From Bacillota bacterium (lineage in GTDB: Bacteria; Bacillota; UBA4882; UBA8346), in assembly GCA_023410535.1 (NCBI GenBank), contig JAEYPR010000019.1, positions 124,001 to 188,000 of the forward strand: 64,000 bases of DNA, written 5' to 3'. The stretch's first letter is position 1. Each line of letters opens with the position of its first letter. Under the pieces are notes generated by a model. The model made no database searches. It had not been told where the DNA came from and worked only from the letters and a program-made list of their open reading frames with translations. Below, piece by piece: positions 44,955-53,713 of this stretch. The position numbers were made by a program, and so were the translations under genes.

Positions 44955-45947
44955 TTAGATGCTTAAAACCTCGGCCCAAGTGGTGACCGGATATTGCTTT
45001 TGGAACAATCCTTCCACTGCCGGGGTGGCTTTGGTGCGAATGGCGTTGGCGTCGGGGATAATCACCGTCATCCCGGCAGCTTTCAATTGACTTAAGTATC
45101 TTCCCTCATCCATCTTGGTCTTAAGGGTTGCCCAAGCGGCGGCTTTCTCAATATATTTACCAATGAGATCCTGGTCTTTAACGGATAAGTTCTGGAAGAA
45201 CTTCTTGTTTGCGGTTGACCAGCCGACCGCCACCAAGTGATTGGTCATGATCAACTGGTTCTGAACTTCATTTAATTTATAGGACGCAATTTGGGCCAGA
45301 TCCCCTTCGGAAGCCTCGGCCGAACCATTCTTTAACACCGTATACAATTGATCTAACGGGTATTGGACCGGCGTGGCGCCAAGCGCTTGCCAAACGGTTA
45401 CCCAGTCCGGAACTAACGGGAGGCGTAAACGTAAATTAGCCAAGTCAGTCGGGCCGTTGATCGCCTTGTTGGCGGTGGTTTGACGGAAACCGCGATAAAG
45501 GGTGCTAAAGCAAAGCATATTGCCGTTTTTCTCGATCTGTTTCCGGCATTCTTTTCCTAACCGGCTGTCCCAAACCCGTTCAAAATGATTGTAATCTTTG
45601 ATGACAAAGGGAGCATTGAAGAAGAAATATTGAGGCGCGAAATCCTGAATCGGTTGGCCGCCGGCCCATTGCATGTCCACAGTTCCTTCGGAGCACTCTT
45701 TGCTGCATGAGATCTCGGAACCGTAACCTTGATAAAGATCGACCTTAATCCGGCCATTGGTATTCTCTTCGATCATGATTTTAAATGCTTCACTGGCATC
45801 GGCAATAATATGCCCTTGTTTGAATGGAGTTACTAATTTGATTGTAACCGGTTTACTGTAATCTCCCGAAGCAAATGAAACGACGCTGGATAAGACAAAT
45901 AAGACCAGTAATGACAGGACAAAGACGCTACGTTTCTTCAAATTCAT
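44955..45947 (-). CDS. TRAP transporter periplasmic solute-binding protein (DctP family)
   Basis: The 330-residue protein has an N-terminal signal peptide ending near VSFAS and the DctP fold. The Arg-containing segment DLANLRLRLPLVPDW, corresponding to the carboxylate-binding region, is visible, followed by the WQALGATPVQYPLDQLYTVL helix. DctP proteins deliver organic acids to DctQ/DctM permeases, but no such genes are in the window, so this one is an orphan here. The ligand is unknown. The Cys pair CSKEC near residue 81 is unusual for the family. Confidence 0.88.
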   Translation of the reverse strand: MNLKKRSVFVLSLLVLFVLSSVVSFASGDYSKPVTIKLVTPFKQGHIIADASEAFKIMIEENTNGRIKVDLYQGYGSEISCSKECSEGTVDMQWAGGQPIQDFAPQYFFFNAPFVIKDYNHFERVWDSRLGKECRKQIEKNGNMLCFSTLYRGFRQTTANKAINGPTDLANLRLRLPLVPDWVTVWQALGATPVQYPLDQLYTVLKNGSAEASEGDLAQIASYKLNEVQNQLIMTNHLVAVGWSTANKKFFQNLSVKDQDLIGKYIEKAAAWATLKTKMDEGRYLSQLKAAGMTVIIPDANAIRTKATPAVEGLFQKQYPVTTWAEVLSI

Positions 45948-46238
45948 GCTTTTCCTCCTTTAATTTGTTCGTACAATTTTAGCGAAAACTATTTCTTCGG
46001 AATGTTTTCCCATTTTTATCATTTTTTCGAAGAATAGTATAAGACTATTTTCATTGAAACATAAAAAAATGTCAAACGGAGCATAGCCAGATTAATCTAT
46101 ATTAGTTCGAAAATTCATGCGTTACATCTTTCCAACTCCTTCTAGCTTATCCTGTTAAATTCCAGTAAAAAAGTTCAAAAACTTCAATATATCGGTCGCA
46201 CTAAAAGAACCTGCCGTTAATATCCGATAAAAAAATAA
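45948..46238. other. Intergenic region between dctP-like and LysM-GH18 genes
   Basis: AT-rich DNA with no open frame that has a ribosome site. I see no clear promoter or structured RNA, other than the GH18 terminator at its right edge. Confidence 0.5.
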
Positions 46239-46259
46239 ACCGGGGTCCTACGCCCCGGT
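46231..46259 (-). terminator. Terminator overlapping the end of the LysM-GH18 gene
   Basis: ACCGGGG and CCCCGGT form a seven-bp GC stem around the stop codon, followed on the minus strand by TTTATTTTTT. Confidence 0.85.
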
Positions 46260-47720
46260 CGGATATTTGCTGACCTGAAACCGTTCATTCAATAGTTCCC
46301 AGTTTTGCGCCGAACCGTACGGTTCATTGACGTAACTCCAATAACCGACGCCCCGCAGTTTGAGTTCTTTGGCCAAGTCATACTTGGCCGCCAGGGAACG
46401 GGCATCTTCAAACCAGACTTCGTGTTGTTGCCCTTGAGCGTCAGTATAACGGAACCACGGCGCTTGCGCGGTGGTATCATAATTAATCGCCGCGTTATAA
46501 CGTTGGGCCAGGTTATAGACATTGACCAGATCAACCGGGGTGGCGAGTTTCTCGGGCGTCTGCGGAACCGGCCAGTCATAACCGTACAGCGGTATTCCCT
46601 GAATCAGTTTATTGGCCGGAATCTGCGTCAAAGCGTAGTTCAACGCCCGCCGCACCAGGTTGATTGGAGCGATCGCCATGGGCGGTCCGCCGATCCAACC
46701 CCATTCATACGTCATCAAAAAAATAAAGTCCGCCAATTGGCCCAAGGTAGCGTAGTCAAACGCGCCAACCCATGACGCCGTGGGCAGGTCGGAAAACTTT
46801 GGGGCAACCGCCACGGAGACGCTGTAATTTCGCGGTTTGAGCGCCGCGGCAATATCCCGAATGAAATTGTTATATAACTGACGGTCCTCGGGATGCATAT
46901 TTTCAAAATCGACATTGACACCGCCCAAGCCATAACGGCTCAAAAGCGCTAGTAGATTGGTGATAACCCGGGCTTTGACGGTTTCATTGCCGATAATCGC
47001 CCGGGCGAGATCAGACTCAAAACCGGTTGGACCCCAGTTGGTGAGGGTGGCGACCGGTTGCACATTGTAATTTTTCAGTATGGCGACTTCCCTCTCCAAA
47101 TTGGTGGGAGCCGTGATATCGCCCGAAGCGTTGACCGGGAATTGAAAAATCGAGCCATAGGTCCAATAACGGCCGATCTGCGCGAGGCTACGTTCCAATC
47201 CGCTTACATTGGCGGTTTGAACATACGCGAATACTTCGATGGTTGACTTCGGAGCAGCGGCCGGACCCGGTTGCGGGATAATCAGCACTTGACCGACATT
47301 GATCAAACTTGGATTGGCAATGGCATTGACTTTGGCAATCTGGTTCACGGCAACGTTATACCGGGAGGCAATCTGATATAACGTATCGCCCGCTTTGACG
47401 GTATAACGGAGCTGCGACCATCCGGGAATCGTCAAGACCTGACCCACATTGATCAGATTCGGATTGGCAAGATTATTGGCTTGGACGATGGCGGTCACCG
47501 TCGTATTGAAGGTCTGGGCGATGATGGATAACGTATCGCCCCGTTGAACCGTATAACGTAAAACCTCCGGCGCGCCGGTCGGAATCAAAATCGCTTGCCC
47601 AACCACTAATTGGTCGGGATTGGGCAATTGGTTCACCGCCTGAAGCGCGGCAGCGGTTAACCCATATCGTCGCGCGATGCTCTCCAAAGTATCTCCGGAT
47701 CGCACCACATAAATCTCCAT
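46248..47720 (-). CDS. LysM-GH18 cortex-lytic/germination protein (SleL/YaaH-like)
   Basis: Three LysM modules (about 1-46, 54-99 and 104-149) bind peptidoglycan. A GH18 domain (about 162-485) follows, with the catalytic VNVDFE at 268-273, in which Glu273 is the acid. This layout is that of spore-coat proteins YaaH/SleL, which cut cortex fragments during germination. There is no signal peptide, as expected for proteins made in the mother cell. The ATG at 47720 with AGGA upstream is preferred to the ATG at 47741. It lies directly downstream of a 21-bp repeat array. Confidence 0.92.
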   Translation of the reverse strand: MEIYVVRSGDTLESIARRYGLTAAALQAVNQLPNPDQLVVGQAILIPTGAPEVLRYTVQRGDTLSIIAQTFNTTVTAIVQANNLANPNLINVGQVLTIPGWSQLRYTVKAGDTLYQIASRYNVAVNQIAKVNAIANPSLINVGQVLIIPQPGPAAAPKSTIEVFAYVQTANVSGLERSLAQIGRYWTYGSIFQFPVNASGDITAPTNLEREVAILKNYNVQPVATLTNWGPTGFESDLARAIIGNETVKARVITNLLALLSRYGLGGVNVDFENMHPEDRQLYNNFIRDIAAALKPRNYSVSVAVAPKFSDLPTASWVGAFDYATLGQLADFIFLMTYEWGWIGGPPMAIAPINLVRRALNYALTQIPANKLIQGIPLYGYDWPVPQTPEKLATPVDLVNVYNLAQRYNAAINYDTTAQAPWFRYTDAQGQQHEVWFEDARSLAAKYDLAKELKLRGVGYWSYVNEPYGSAQNWELLNERFQVSKYPTGA

Positions 47721-47807
47721 ACGATCACATCCTATTGTCATGCTTTTTATTAATGCATCGTATGTGCCTTATGCCTTGGCGGTTCCGGAAGCTTAAAAAA
47801 GAAGTTG

Positions 47808-48011
47808 CCAAAATCATTTTGGCATGATGCAAAATCATTTTGGCTTGTTCCAAAACAGTTTTGGAGTGATCCAAAATTATTTTGTAATGATCCAAATTGA
47901 TTTTGGAACCATGCAAAACGGTTTTGGAATAATCCGCAATCATTGGGGGTGAATGCAAAATGGTTTTGGATTCATGCAAAATGGTTTTGGCACGTTCCAA
48001 AATAGTTTTGG
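47808..48011. repeat. Ten-unit 21-bp palindrome array
   Basis: Ten 15-bp near-palindromes of the form CCAAAAY-N-RTTTTGG are centred at 47815, 47836, 47857, 47878, 47899, 47920, 47941, 47962, 47983 and 48004, exactly 21 bases apart. The seventh is the most diverged. The six-base spacers vary but are often TGAT, CATG or GTTC words. The minus strand is open through all ten units and would encode a heptapeptide repeat of the type AKTILHE, but no ribosome site is seen. It fills the gap between the GNAT gene and the LysM-GH18 gene. Confidence 0.9.
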
Positions 48012-48028
48012 CTTCATCCCGAATCCCA

Positions 48029-48517
48029 CTACTCCCCCGCCAACGTCGCCAGCGCCTCCCCTTTCAGCCGGTAGGTCGTCCATTCATCGCGCGGGACTGC
48101 GCCTAAACTTTTGTAAAAGCGGATTGACGGTTCGTTCCAGTCGAGACAAGCCCACTCCAAGCCCCAGCAGTTTTGAGCGATCGCCTGTTGCGCCAGGAAT
48201 TGAAAGAGGGTTTTCCCGTACCCGCGGCCACGGTATTCCGGCAAGACAAATAAGTCCTCGATAAAAATGGCCGCCTGTCCGATAAAGGTGGAGACGCTGT
48301 AATAATAGAGGGCAAAGCCGACTGCCCGGCCTTCAGATTCGGCGATCACCGCTGTCGCGATCTTCCGGTCGAATAACAGCTCGGCAAGGGACTGTTCCGT
48401 GGCCTTCACTTCATGCAGTAAATCTTCATACTCGGCCAGTTTTTGGATGAAACCGAAGATCACCGGCAGGTCGGGCCGCTCGGCCACGCGTAAATTTAAA
48501 CCAAGGCTTGCGTCCAT
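48029..48517 (-). CDS. GNAT-family N-acetyltransferase (diamine acetyltransferase-like)
   Basis: The 162-residue protein has the GNAT fold with the acetyl-CoA loop LPEYRGRGYGKTL (Q/RxxGxG/A) near residue 95 and a C-terminal NEPSIRFYKSLGA segment. The N-terminal region (IQKLAEYEDLLHEVKATE) and overall pattern resemble SAT1-type spermidine/diamine acetyltransferases. The substrate is inferred only. It is downstream of the hydrogenase operon terminator and is probably transcribed separately. Confidence 0.85.
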   Translation of the reverse strand: MDASLGLNLRVAERPDLPVIFGFIQKLAEYEDLLHEVKATEQSLAELLFDRKIATAVIAESEGRAVGFALYYYSVSTFIGQAAIFIEDLFVLPEYRGRGYGKTLFQFLAQQAIAQNCWGLEWACLDWNEPSIRFYKSLGAVPRDEWTTYRLKGEALATLAGE

Positions 48518-48551
48518 TTTTCCACAACTCCCATCGCTATTTTTAGATATT

Positions 48552-48581
48552 AAAAACCGCCATTCATAAAATGGCGGTTTT
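48552..48581 (-). terminator. Terminator of the hydrogenase operon
   Basis: AAAACCGCCAT and ATGGCGGTTTT form an 11-bp stem with a seven-base loop that contains the hycI stop codon. The minus strand continues with TTTTTAATA. Confidence 0.85.
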
Positions 48582-49079
48582 GGTTTCGAATTGAACTGAT
48601 TTTACGAGTGCCGCGACAAATTGCGTGGCGGCTTGTTCCACCCGCTGCGAAATGGGATACCCGAACTCCAGCGTCTCAGGTTGAACTCCAACCACCAAGA
48701 CCCGGCACCCGGCGGTCGCTTCCAAATAACTGGCAAGGATTCCCAACGGCAACATATGCGTGCAGAAGGACGCGCCGCCAATCTCGTCGCTTTGAATCAG
48801 GCGAAAACTGCCCGGCGCGGCGGCGAACTCCGCCGCATCCACCATGATCAGATAATCCGGGGCAAATTGGCGGATTACCCCGGAAAAGTTCTCCGGCGCC
48901 GACTCTCCAAGGTAAAACCGGAGTTGCTTCGAATCGGCCCGCGCCAATCGTTCTTCCAACGCCGCAACGATCAAAAGCCCAATCGCGTCATCGGCCCGTA
49001 ATGGCGAACCGACGCCTAGGAAGGCCAGTTTCGTTCCGTCTTGCCACACTGCGGTCAACCGCTCGATTACTTGGTTCAT
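48564..49079 (-). CDS. hycI: [NiFe] hydrogenase maturation protease (HycI family)
   Basis: The endopeptidase removes the C-terminal tail of the hydrogenase large subunit after nickel insertion. The GVGSPLRADDAIG segment and the VDAAEF segment hold the acidic residues that bind nickel, and the CTHMLPL motif is typical of HycI. The length of 171 residues is normal. It overlaps the NuoI-like gene by four bases and ends the operon. Its presence supports a cleavable large subunit, which this operon has. Confidence 0.92.
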   Translation of the reverse strand: MNQVIERLTAVWQDGTKLAFLGVGSPLRADDAIGLLIVAALEERLARADSKQLRFYLGESAPENFSGVIRQFAPDYLIMVDAAEFAAAPGSFRLIQSDEIGGASFCTHMLPLGILASYLEATAGCRVLVVGVQPETLEFGYPISQRVEQAATQFVAALVKSVQFETKTAIL

Positions 49080-49429
49080 TCCTGATGATCCTCGAGTTTT
49101 TTTCGATCGTAATGCGCCAACTCATATTCCGGACTGGACGACAAGGCTTTCCGAGGACACGAGTCGACACACTGGGCGCAATAAATGCACCGGTCCAGAT
49201 AAAACTTAGCTTTAAAGACCTTTTCTTTATCGGTCGGGGAAATCTCAACCGCTTTGGCCGGACAGTCGCGCATGCAGATCTTGCAACCAATGCAAGTTTG
49301 GGAATTAAACTTGATTTTGCCCCGAAAATTTTCCGGCATGGCCACTTTTTCAACCGGATACTTGACGGTCGCCGGTTTCTTCCACAGCATCCGCACGGCT
49401 TCCGGCAAAATTTTGCCCGGATGTTTCAT
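49076..49429 (-). CDS. Hydrogenase ferredoxin-like subunit (NuoI/HycF type)
   Basis: This 117-residue subunit carries two [4Fe-4S] clusters through C46, C49, C52, C56 and C81, C84, C87, C91. It links the soluble electron donor to the small subunit. The ATG at 49429 has GAGG upstream; the frame extends to 49525 but would overlap the NuoH gene. It follows the NuoH-like gene by 20 bases. Confidence 0.92.
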   Translation of the reverse strand: MKHPGKILPEAVRMLWKKPATVKYPVEKVAMPENFRGKIKFNSQTCIGCKICMRDCPAKAVEISPTDKEKVFKAKFYLDRCIYCAQCVDSCPRKALSSSPEYELAHYDRKKLEDHQE

Positions 49430-49449
49430 TGCAAACACCTCATCAACGA

Positions 49450-50400
49450 CTACAAAATAAAAATCTTCAGGATCACATTGATCAGCAGTTGGACCAATGC
49501 GGCCGGCGCTAAAATCATCCAACAAAACTTGACCATCTGTTCCAACCGTACCCGGGCGGTGACCGAACGAACCACCGTCATCATCATTATAATTGCTAAA
49601 GTTTTAATGATAAAGAGTAAAAATCCTAAAACCGGATGAAATCCCAATGTGCCGCCCCAGAACACCGCGGAGAGCAAGGCGGCGACCACCACCATTTCCA
49701 AGTCGATGGCCAAGCGAAAAATCGCCAGTAGCCGGCCGGTGAATTCAGTGAAACTGCCGCCGACGATCTCCGTCTCCGCTTCGGGAATATCAAACGGAAC
49801 CTTCTCCAGTTTTCCTTGCGCAGCGATCATCGCGACCCCGAATCCTAAAAGGTTGGCGCATAAGAAAGCCGGGTGGGCTGAGAAATATCGGGTGATGCCA
49901 CTGATCGACCAAGTGCCGGCCAGCAACGCCGGACCGAGCATCACGATCAGTAACGGAACTTCATAAGCGAACAACTGGGTCAAGTTGCGCACCGAACCAA
50001 GCGTCGCAAAAAGAGAAGTGGAACTCCAACCGGCCAGGAAAAAGGTGAGAGTCGGGATGGTCAACAAGTAGAATACCACGACCAAATCTCCTTCGAACGG
50101 AAGCGGCGCAGCAATGCCAACGACCGGAATATATAAAAACGCCGTCAGCACCGCGGCCAGGGCGACTACCGGCAATGAACGGAACATCCAAGGATCGCCG
50201 GCCGCCGGAATAATCGCTTCTTTCGCCATTAACTTGATAAAATCGGCTTCCGGCTGATACCATGGCGGTCCGACCCGGTTTTGAAAACGGGCGTACAACT
50301 TGCGGTCCAGCCATTCACAGATCAACCCGTAGGAACTGAGAAAAAGAAATCCCGGAAAGATCAACATATAAAAGAGACTCCAGCCGATGCTCATCGTCAC
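49450..50400 (-). CDS. Hydrogenase membrane subunit (NuoH/HycD type)
   Basis: This 316-residue subunit with about eight membrane helices anchors the hydrogenase module to the ion-pumping arm. It has the NuoH loops EWLDRKLYARFQNRVGP and VPFDIPEAETEIVGG, which line the quinone-site-like cavity and the ion path. A GTG at 50400 is used; an ATG at 50394 is equally possible. It directly follows the large-subunit gene. Confidence 0.93.
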   Translation of the reverse strand: MTMSIGWSLFYMLIFPGFLFLSSYGLICEWLDRKLYARFQNRVGPPWYQPEADFIKLMAKEAIIPAAGDPWMFRSLPVVALAAVLTAFLYIPVVGIAAPLPFEGDLVVVFYLLTIPTLTFFLAGWSSTSLFATLGSVRNLTQLFAYEVPLLIVMLGPALLAGTWSISGITRYFSAHPAFLCANLLGFGVAMIAAQGKLEKVPFDIPEAETEIVGGSFTEFTGRLLAIFRLAIDLEMVVVAALLSAVFWGGTLGFHPVLGFLLFIIKTLAIIMMMTVVRSVTARVRLEQMVKFCWMILAPAALVQLLINVILKIFIL

Positions 50401-50409
50401 ACCACGCTT

Positions 50410-51603
50410 TTAGTGAAGTACGGAAAGATCGATCCCGCGTTCCCGGTACCATTGGATGCTATACTGCCGGAGCCGGCCCCATTCGACGATCTCCGCCCGC
50501 TTGCCCCGGATCAACTGAATTGATCGGTCAGTACAGGAGAAACAAGGATCCATCGCCGCAATGATGATCGGAAAATCCGCCAGGTAGCCGCCACGCAACA
50601 TCTGGCGGACCGAAGGGATATTGCCCAGGGTTGCCGCGCGGATCTTAACCCGTTCCGGCATTTCCGTCCCGTTGGAGCGGACATAATGGATGTTTTCGCC
50701 CCGTGGCGCCTCATAACGGGACAACGCCTCCCCCGCCGGAATCTTGCGTGACACCTTCACCGCTAACGAACCTTCCGGCAGGTTTTGCAACATCTCCCGG
50801 ATCAGGCGATAGCTTTCCAATAACTCGCGCACCCGGACAATCGCCCGGCCCAACACGTCGCAGTGATCGTCGGTGATCAGGTTGACCTTGACCTGTTGAT
50901 AAACGCCGTACGGGTCATTGACGCGCGTATCGCGGGCAACCGCCGAACCGCGCGCCATCGGTCCGACCGCGCCGAATTTTTCGGCATCCTCTTTGGAGAG
51001 CTTGCCGACACCGGCCAACCGGCCCTTAAAGGTCGGTTCGCCCAAAACAACCTTTTGATAAAATTCCGTCCGTTCGACCAGTTTGTCGAGGATCTGATAG
51101 ATCTGGGTCGTCTGCTCCGGCGTAATATCCCGGCGCACCCCCCCGATGGAGTTGATCCCGTAATTGACCCGGTTGCCGGAGATCACCGCCAATATATCCA
51201 TCACCAGTTCCCGGTCGCGCCACGCGTACATAAACAGGGTGTCGAAGCCCACTTCATGGGCGGCCACCCCGAGCCATAACAAGTGGCTGTGTAAGCGTTC
51301 CAATTCGCCGATGATCCCACGAATGTATTGCGCCCGGAGCGGCAGTTCCACCCCGGCGATCTCCTCGACCGCCTGCACATACGCTGTCGAATGGGAATGG
51401 GAGCAGATCCCGCAGACCCGTTCGGTCAAGTAAATGCTCTGAACATAACTCCGGTTCTCACAAGCCTTTTCGATTCCGCGATGGTTATAGCCGACTTTGA
51501 CTTCGGCATCGACAATCCGTTCGCCGTCCAGGATCAGGTCGAAACTTTCCGGTTCTTTTAACGCAGGATGTTGGGGACCCATCGTAATCTTCATTTCACT
51601 CAT
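50410..51603 (-). CDS. [NiFe] hydrogenase group 4 large subunit (NuoD/HycE type)
   Basis: The catalytic subunit holds the Ni-Fe centre. Both cysteine pairs are intact: C64 and C67 in ERVCGICSHS, and C354 and C357 in DPCFSCTDR, so it is a hydrogenase and not a complex I NuoD. After Arg360 there is a tail of 37 residues, placed like the HycE tail that HycI removes. The ATG at 51603 has GGAG upstream and overlaps the NuoC-like gene by eight bases. Length 397 residues. The enzyme probably makes H2 from reduced ferredoxin. Confidence 0.94.
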   Translation of the reverse strand: MSEMKITMGPQHPALKEPESFDLILDGERIVDAEVKVGYNHRGIEKACENRSYVQSIYLTERVCGICSHSHSTAYVQAVEEIAGVELPLRAQYIRGIIGELERLHSHLLWLGVAAHEVGFDTLFMYAWRDRELVMDILAVISGNRVNYGINSIGGVRRDITPEQTTQIYQILDKLVERTEFYQKVVLGEPTFKGRLAGVGKLSKEDAEKFGAVGPMARGSAVARDTRVNDPYGVYQQVKVNLITDDHCDVLGRAIVRVRELLESYRLIREMLQNLPEGSLAVKVSRKIPAGEALSRYEAPRGENIHYVRSNGTEMPERVKIRAATLGNIPSVRQMLRGGYLADFPIIIAAMDPCFSCTDRSIQLIRGKRAEIVEWGRLRQYSIQWYRERGIDLSVLH

Positions 51604-52063
51604 TTTGTCCGGCTCCTTCCGCGGGGAGTCCTTGCCAGTCCTTGCGTAACGGGTAATTACCGTCCGGCCAATTATCCGGCAACGGATAGCGCCGGGCCGG
51701 CGGCGTATTTTCAACTTTGATGCCGAGCAAGTCCATTAATTCCCGTTCATAGAGAAAAACGCCGGGAAAAACTGCGCAAACCGAAGGGATAACCGGTTCT
51801 TCCCGCGGTGTGAGGACTTTGAGGTTGAAAACCAATCCTTCATTGTCGTAGAAATGATAAATGACCTCAAAATTAGCGCCGCTGTCCAATCCGGTGATTG
51901 TTCCGATTTGGGCCATACCCCAATCTTTCAAGGCTTGGGTGACCTCCAACAACTTGTCCGGGGCGACGGTGCCAAACACCCGGCGTTCCCGGGGTGTGGT
52001 CACATCCGCTACCACAGCAGCGAATTTTTGCGCTAAAAATTCAGTCAGTGTTGCGTTGCTCAT
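51596..52063 (-). CDS. Hydrogenase 30-kDa-like subunit (NuoC/HycE-N type)
   Basis: This 155-residue protein is the NuoC-type structural subunit. The segment ERELMDLLGIKVENTPPARRYPLP is the C-terminal family signature. In E. coli HycE this part is fused to the large subunit; here it is separate. The ATG at 52063 follows GGAGGGG by nine bases, and the gene overlaps the NuoB-like gene by 23 bases. Confidence 0.9.
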   Translation of the reverse strand: MSNATLTEFLAQKFAAVVADVTTPRERRVFGTVAPDKLLEVTQALKDWGMAQIGTITGLDSGANFEVIYHFYDNEGLVFNLKVLTPREEPVIPSVCAVFPGVFLYERELMDLLGIKVENTPPARRYPLPDNWPDGNYPLRKDWQGLPAEGAGQNE

Positions 52064-52565
52064 TTTGGCAAGCCCCTCCTTCACTCGGAATTTCTCCAAT
52101 AACAATCGGATTTTCGGTGACATCCGCGCTAGCGGCGTCCGGTTGATCAATCCGCTCCAACAACTTGACGACCCCGTCAATAATCGCCTCCGGCCGGGCC
52201 GGGCAACCGGGAATATAGGCCGCCACCGGAATCGTGGAATCCAGACCGCCGGTCACACTATAACAGCCGTGGAAAACTCCACCCGAACAGGCGCAAGTGC
52301 CGACCGCCACGATAAATTTAGGTTCCGGCATCTGTTCGTAGATCCGGCGCAGCCGGTCTTGCTGTTGCCGGGTCACCGGACCGGAGCAAAGAATGATATC
52401 GGCATGCCGCGGCGTGCCTTTTTGCTGAATTCCAAACCGCTCCAAATCAAACTTGGGGGTCAAGGCCGCCACCACTTCGATATCGCAGGCATTACAGGAG
52501 CCGGTGTTGAAATGAAGCACCCAGGGTGATTTAACGCGGGCCCAACGGATAATTTTATCCAGCAT
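52041..52565 (-). CDS. Hydrogenase small subunit (NuoB/HycG type)
   Basis: The subunit carries the [4Fe-4S] cluster next to the Ni-Fe site. The ligands C24, C27, C91 and C121 are in SCNACDIE, VGTCACSGG and IPGCPARP. Length 174 residues. In complex I the first two ligands are adjacent (CC); here they are CxxC as in hydrogenases. It sits between the NuoA-like and NuoC-like genes. Confidence 0.94.
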   Translation of the reverse strand: MLDKIIRWARVKSPWVLHFNTGSCNACDIEVVAALTPKFDLERFGIQQKGTPRHADIILCSGPVTRQQQDRLRRIYEQMPEPKFIVAVGTCACSGGVFHGCYSVTGGLDSTIPVAAYIPGCPARPEAIIDGVVKLLERIDQPDAASADVTENPIVIGEIPSEGGACQNEQRNTD

Positions 52566-52571
52566 CGCTGC

Positions 52572-52901
52572 TCACCTCACCATTAACGTGTATAACGACA
52601 GCGCTACGCCGGTCATATATAAGATTCCCAACAGCGCTATATTTCCCGCCGGCAAGGTGGCCATAATCAGCGCGGTAACGTGGATAATGGTAAAAAACAA
52701 GGCAAACGGGAAAAATGCGCCATAGTCCGGATGAACTTTAACGGCCGGCACATCCTCGCCGCACATATACATGGTATGTTTGTCCCGGTGCGACTGGCCC
52801 TGGGCCGCCATTTTCGAACCCAAAGCCAGCAAGAGCAGACCCAGCAGCGTGAAGATTGCAAACGCAACCGGCGGATAAAGCAGGAAACCGGATTCGTCCA
52901 T
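52572..52901 (-). CDS. NuoA-like small membrane subunit of the hydrogenase complex
   Basis: This 109-residue protein has three hydrophobic segments (about 9-30, 61-82, 84-107) and a polar loop with YMCGEDVP, the place where NuoA has its conserved acidic loop. The position upstream of the NuoB-C-D-like genes matches nuoA in complex I operons. Sequence similarity to bona fide NuoA is weak, so the assignment leans on topology and position. Classical group 4 hydrogenases (Hyc, Ech) lack such a subunit. Confidence 0.65.
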   Translation of the reverse strand: MDESGFLLYPPVAFAIFTLLGLLLLALGSKMAAQGQSHRDKHTMYMCGEDVPAVKVHPDYGAFFPFALFFTIIHVTALIMATLPAGNIALLGILYMTGVALSLYTLMVR

Positions 52902-52908
52902 TGCGAGT

Positions 52909-53214
52909 TCACCCCTTTAGGTTGGTTAATTTGCGGACATTCAGGCCCTTAAACTTTTTGGTGGCCAGCATCACGATAGCCAAGGCAATCGCCACAAAAA
53001 CCACTTCGACGACGACCACGGTGATCGCCAGCGCTTGACCGAGGGCCACTTTTCCATTGGCGGCGCCTGCGGTGATGATGGCAAGGGTAACCCCTTTCGC
53101 CATAACCTCAAAACCAATTAACATCCGCAGCATGTTTTGAGAGGCCATCAAGGTATAGAGGCCGATCACGATTAACAGTACGACTGCGATTAAATTCAAA
53201 CCCAATTCATTCAT
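52909..53214 (-). CDS. NuoK/MrpC-like subunit of the hydrogenase complex
   Basis: This 101-residue protein has three membrane helices with a Glu in helix 2 (LIGFEVMAKGV) and a Glu in helix 3 (VVVVEVVFVAIALAIV), the two carboxylates conserved in NuoK. The ATG at 53214 follows GAGGG by seven bases and overlaps the NuoJ-like gene by eight bases. Confidence 0.85.
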   Translation of the reverse strand: MNELGLNLIAVVLLIVIGLYTLMASQNMLRMLIGFEVMAKGVTLAIITAGAANGKVALGQALAITVVVVEVVFVAIALAIVMLATKKFKGLNVRKLTNLKG

Positions 53215-53701
53215 TGGTCTTCCCTCGTTTAAACAAGACGACCACGCCATACACGCCCACAAGCATAATCGTAATTTGTCCGATCAGGTCGAGCCCCCGG
53301 GTGTTCCAGAGAATCTGCCCGACCGTTTGGCCGTCGTGCACTGCCGCGATCGGAATTCCGGTGACAATCCGGTCTACGTTTACCCAGAGCATGAAACCGC
53401 AAACTGCCACGAGCAACGGCAACAAGGCAAATTTCCGGTAATGCGTTTTCACTGCCTGCTTGGCTTCTTCCTCAGTCCGGGGAGTGGTCAGGCTGATTCC
53501 ATTGATAAACAGCACGGTAATCAATCCGGCGCAAACCGAAAGTTCAAAGACGGCTGCCAACTGCGCCGACTTAAACACTACTAAGGTCAAGGCTACGCTG
53601 CATAACGCCAACGCCACGGCGCCGCGGAGCAGATCGGTAGCGAAAACAGCCATTATGGCCGCCCCGACTAAGACTGCTAACAAAAACAGTTGAGTCACCA
53701 T
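53207..53701 (-). CDS. NuoJ/MbhD-E-like subunit of the hydrogenase complex
   Basis: This 164-residue protein has about five membrane helices. The segment ELSVCAGLITVLFI resembles both the NuoJ pi-bulge helix and the MbhD/MrpA-tail helix. The C-terminal TRGLDLIGQITIMLVG resembles MbhE. It is best described as a NuoJ homologue whose nearest relatives could be MbhD-E fusions. It lies between the antiporter-like genes and the NuoK-like gene. Confidence 0.7.
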   Translation of the reverse strand: MVTQLFLLAVLVGAAIMAVFATDLLRGAVALALCSVALTLVVFKSAQLAAVFELSVCAGLITVLFINGISLTTPRTEEEAKQAVKTHYRKFALLPLLVAVCGFMLWVNVDRIVTGIPIAAVHDGQTVGQILWNTRGLDLIGQITIMLVGVYGVVVLFKRGKTNE

Positions 53702-53713
53702 TCTACTTCCTTC

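Noticed and set aside
47725..48000. A 91-residue heptad-repeat protein on the minus strand
   Set aside because: The frame is open but has only a TTG start with no ribosome site and overlaps the LysM-GH18 start; kept only as a possibility in the repeat entry.
47808..48011. A CRISPR array
   Set aside because: The period is only 21 bases, the spacers are about six bases, and no cas genes are near.
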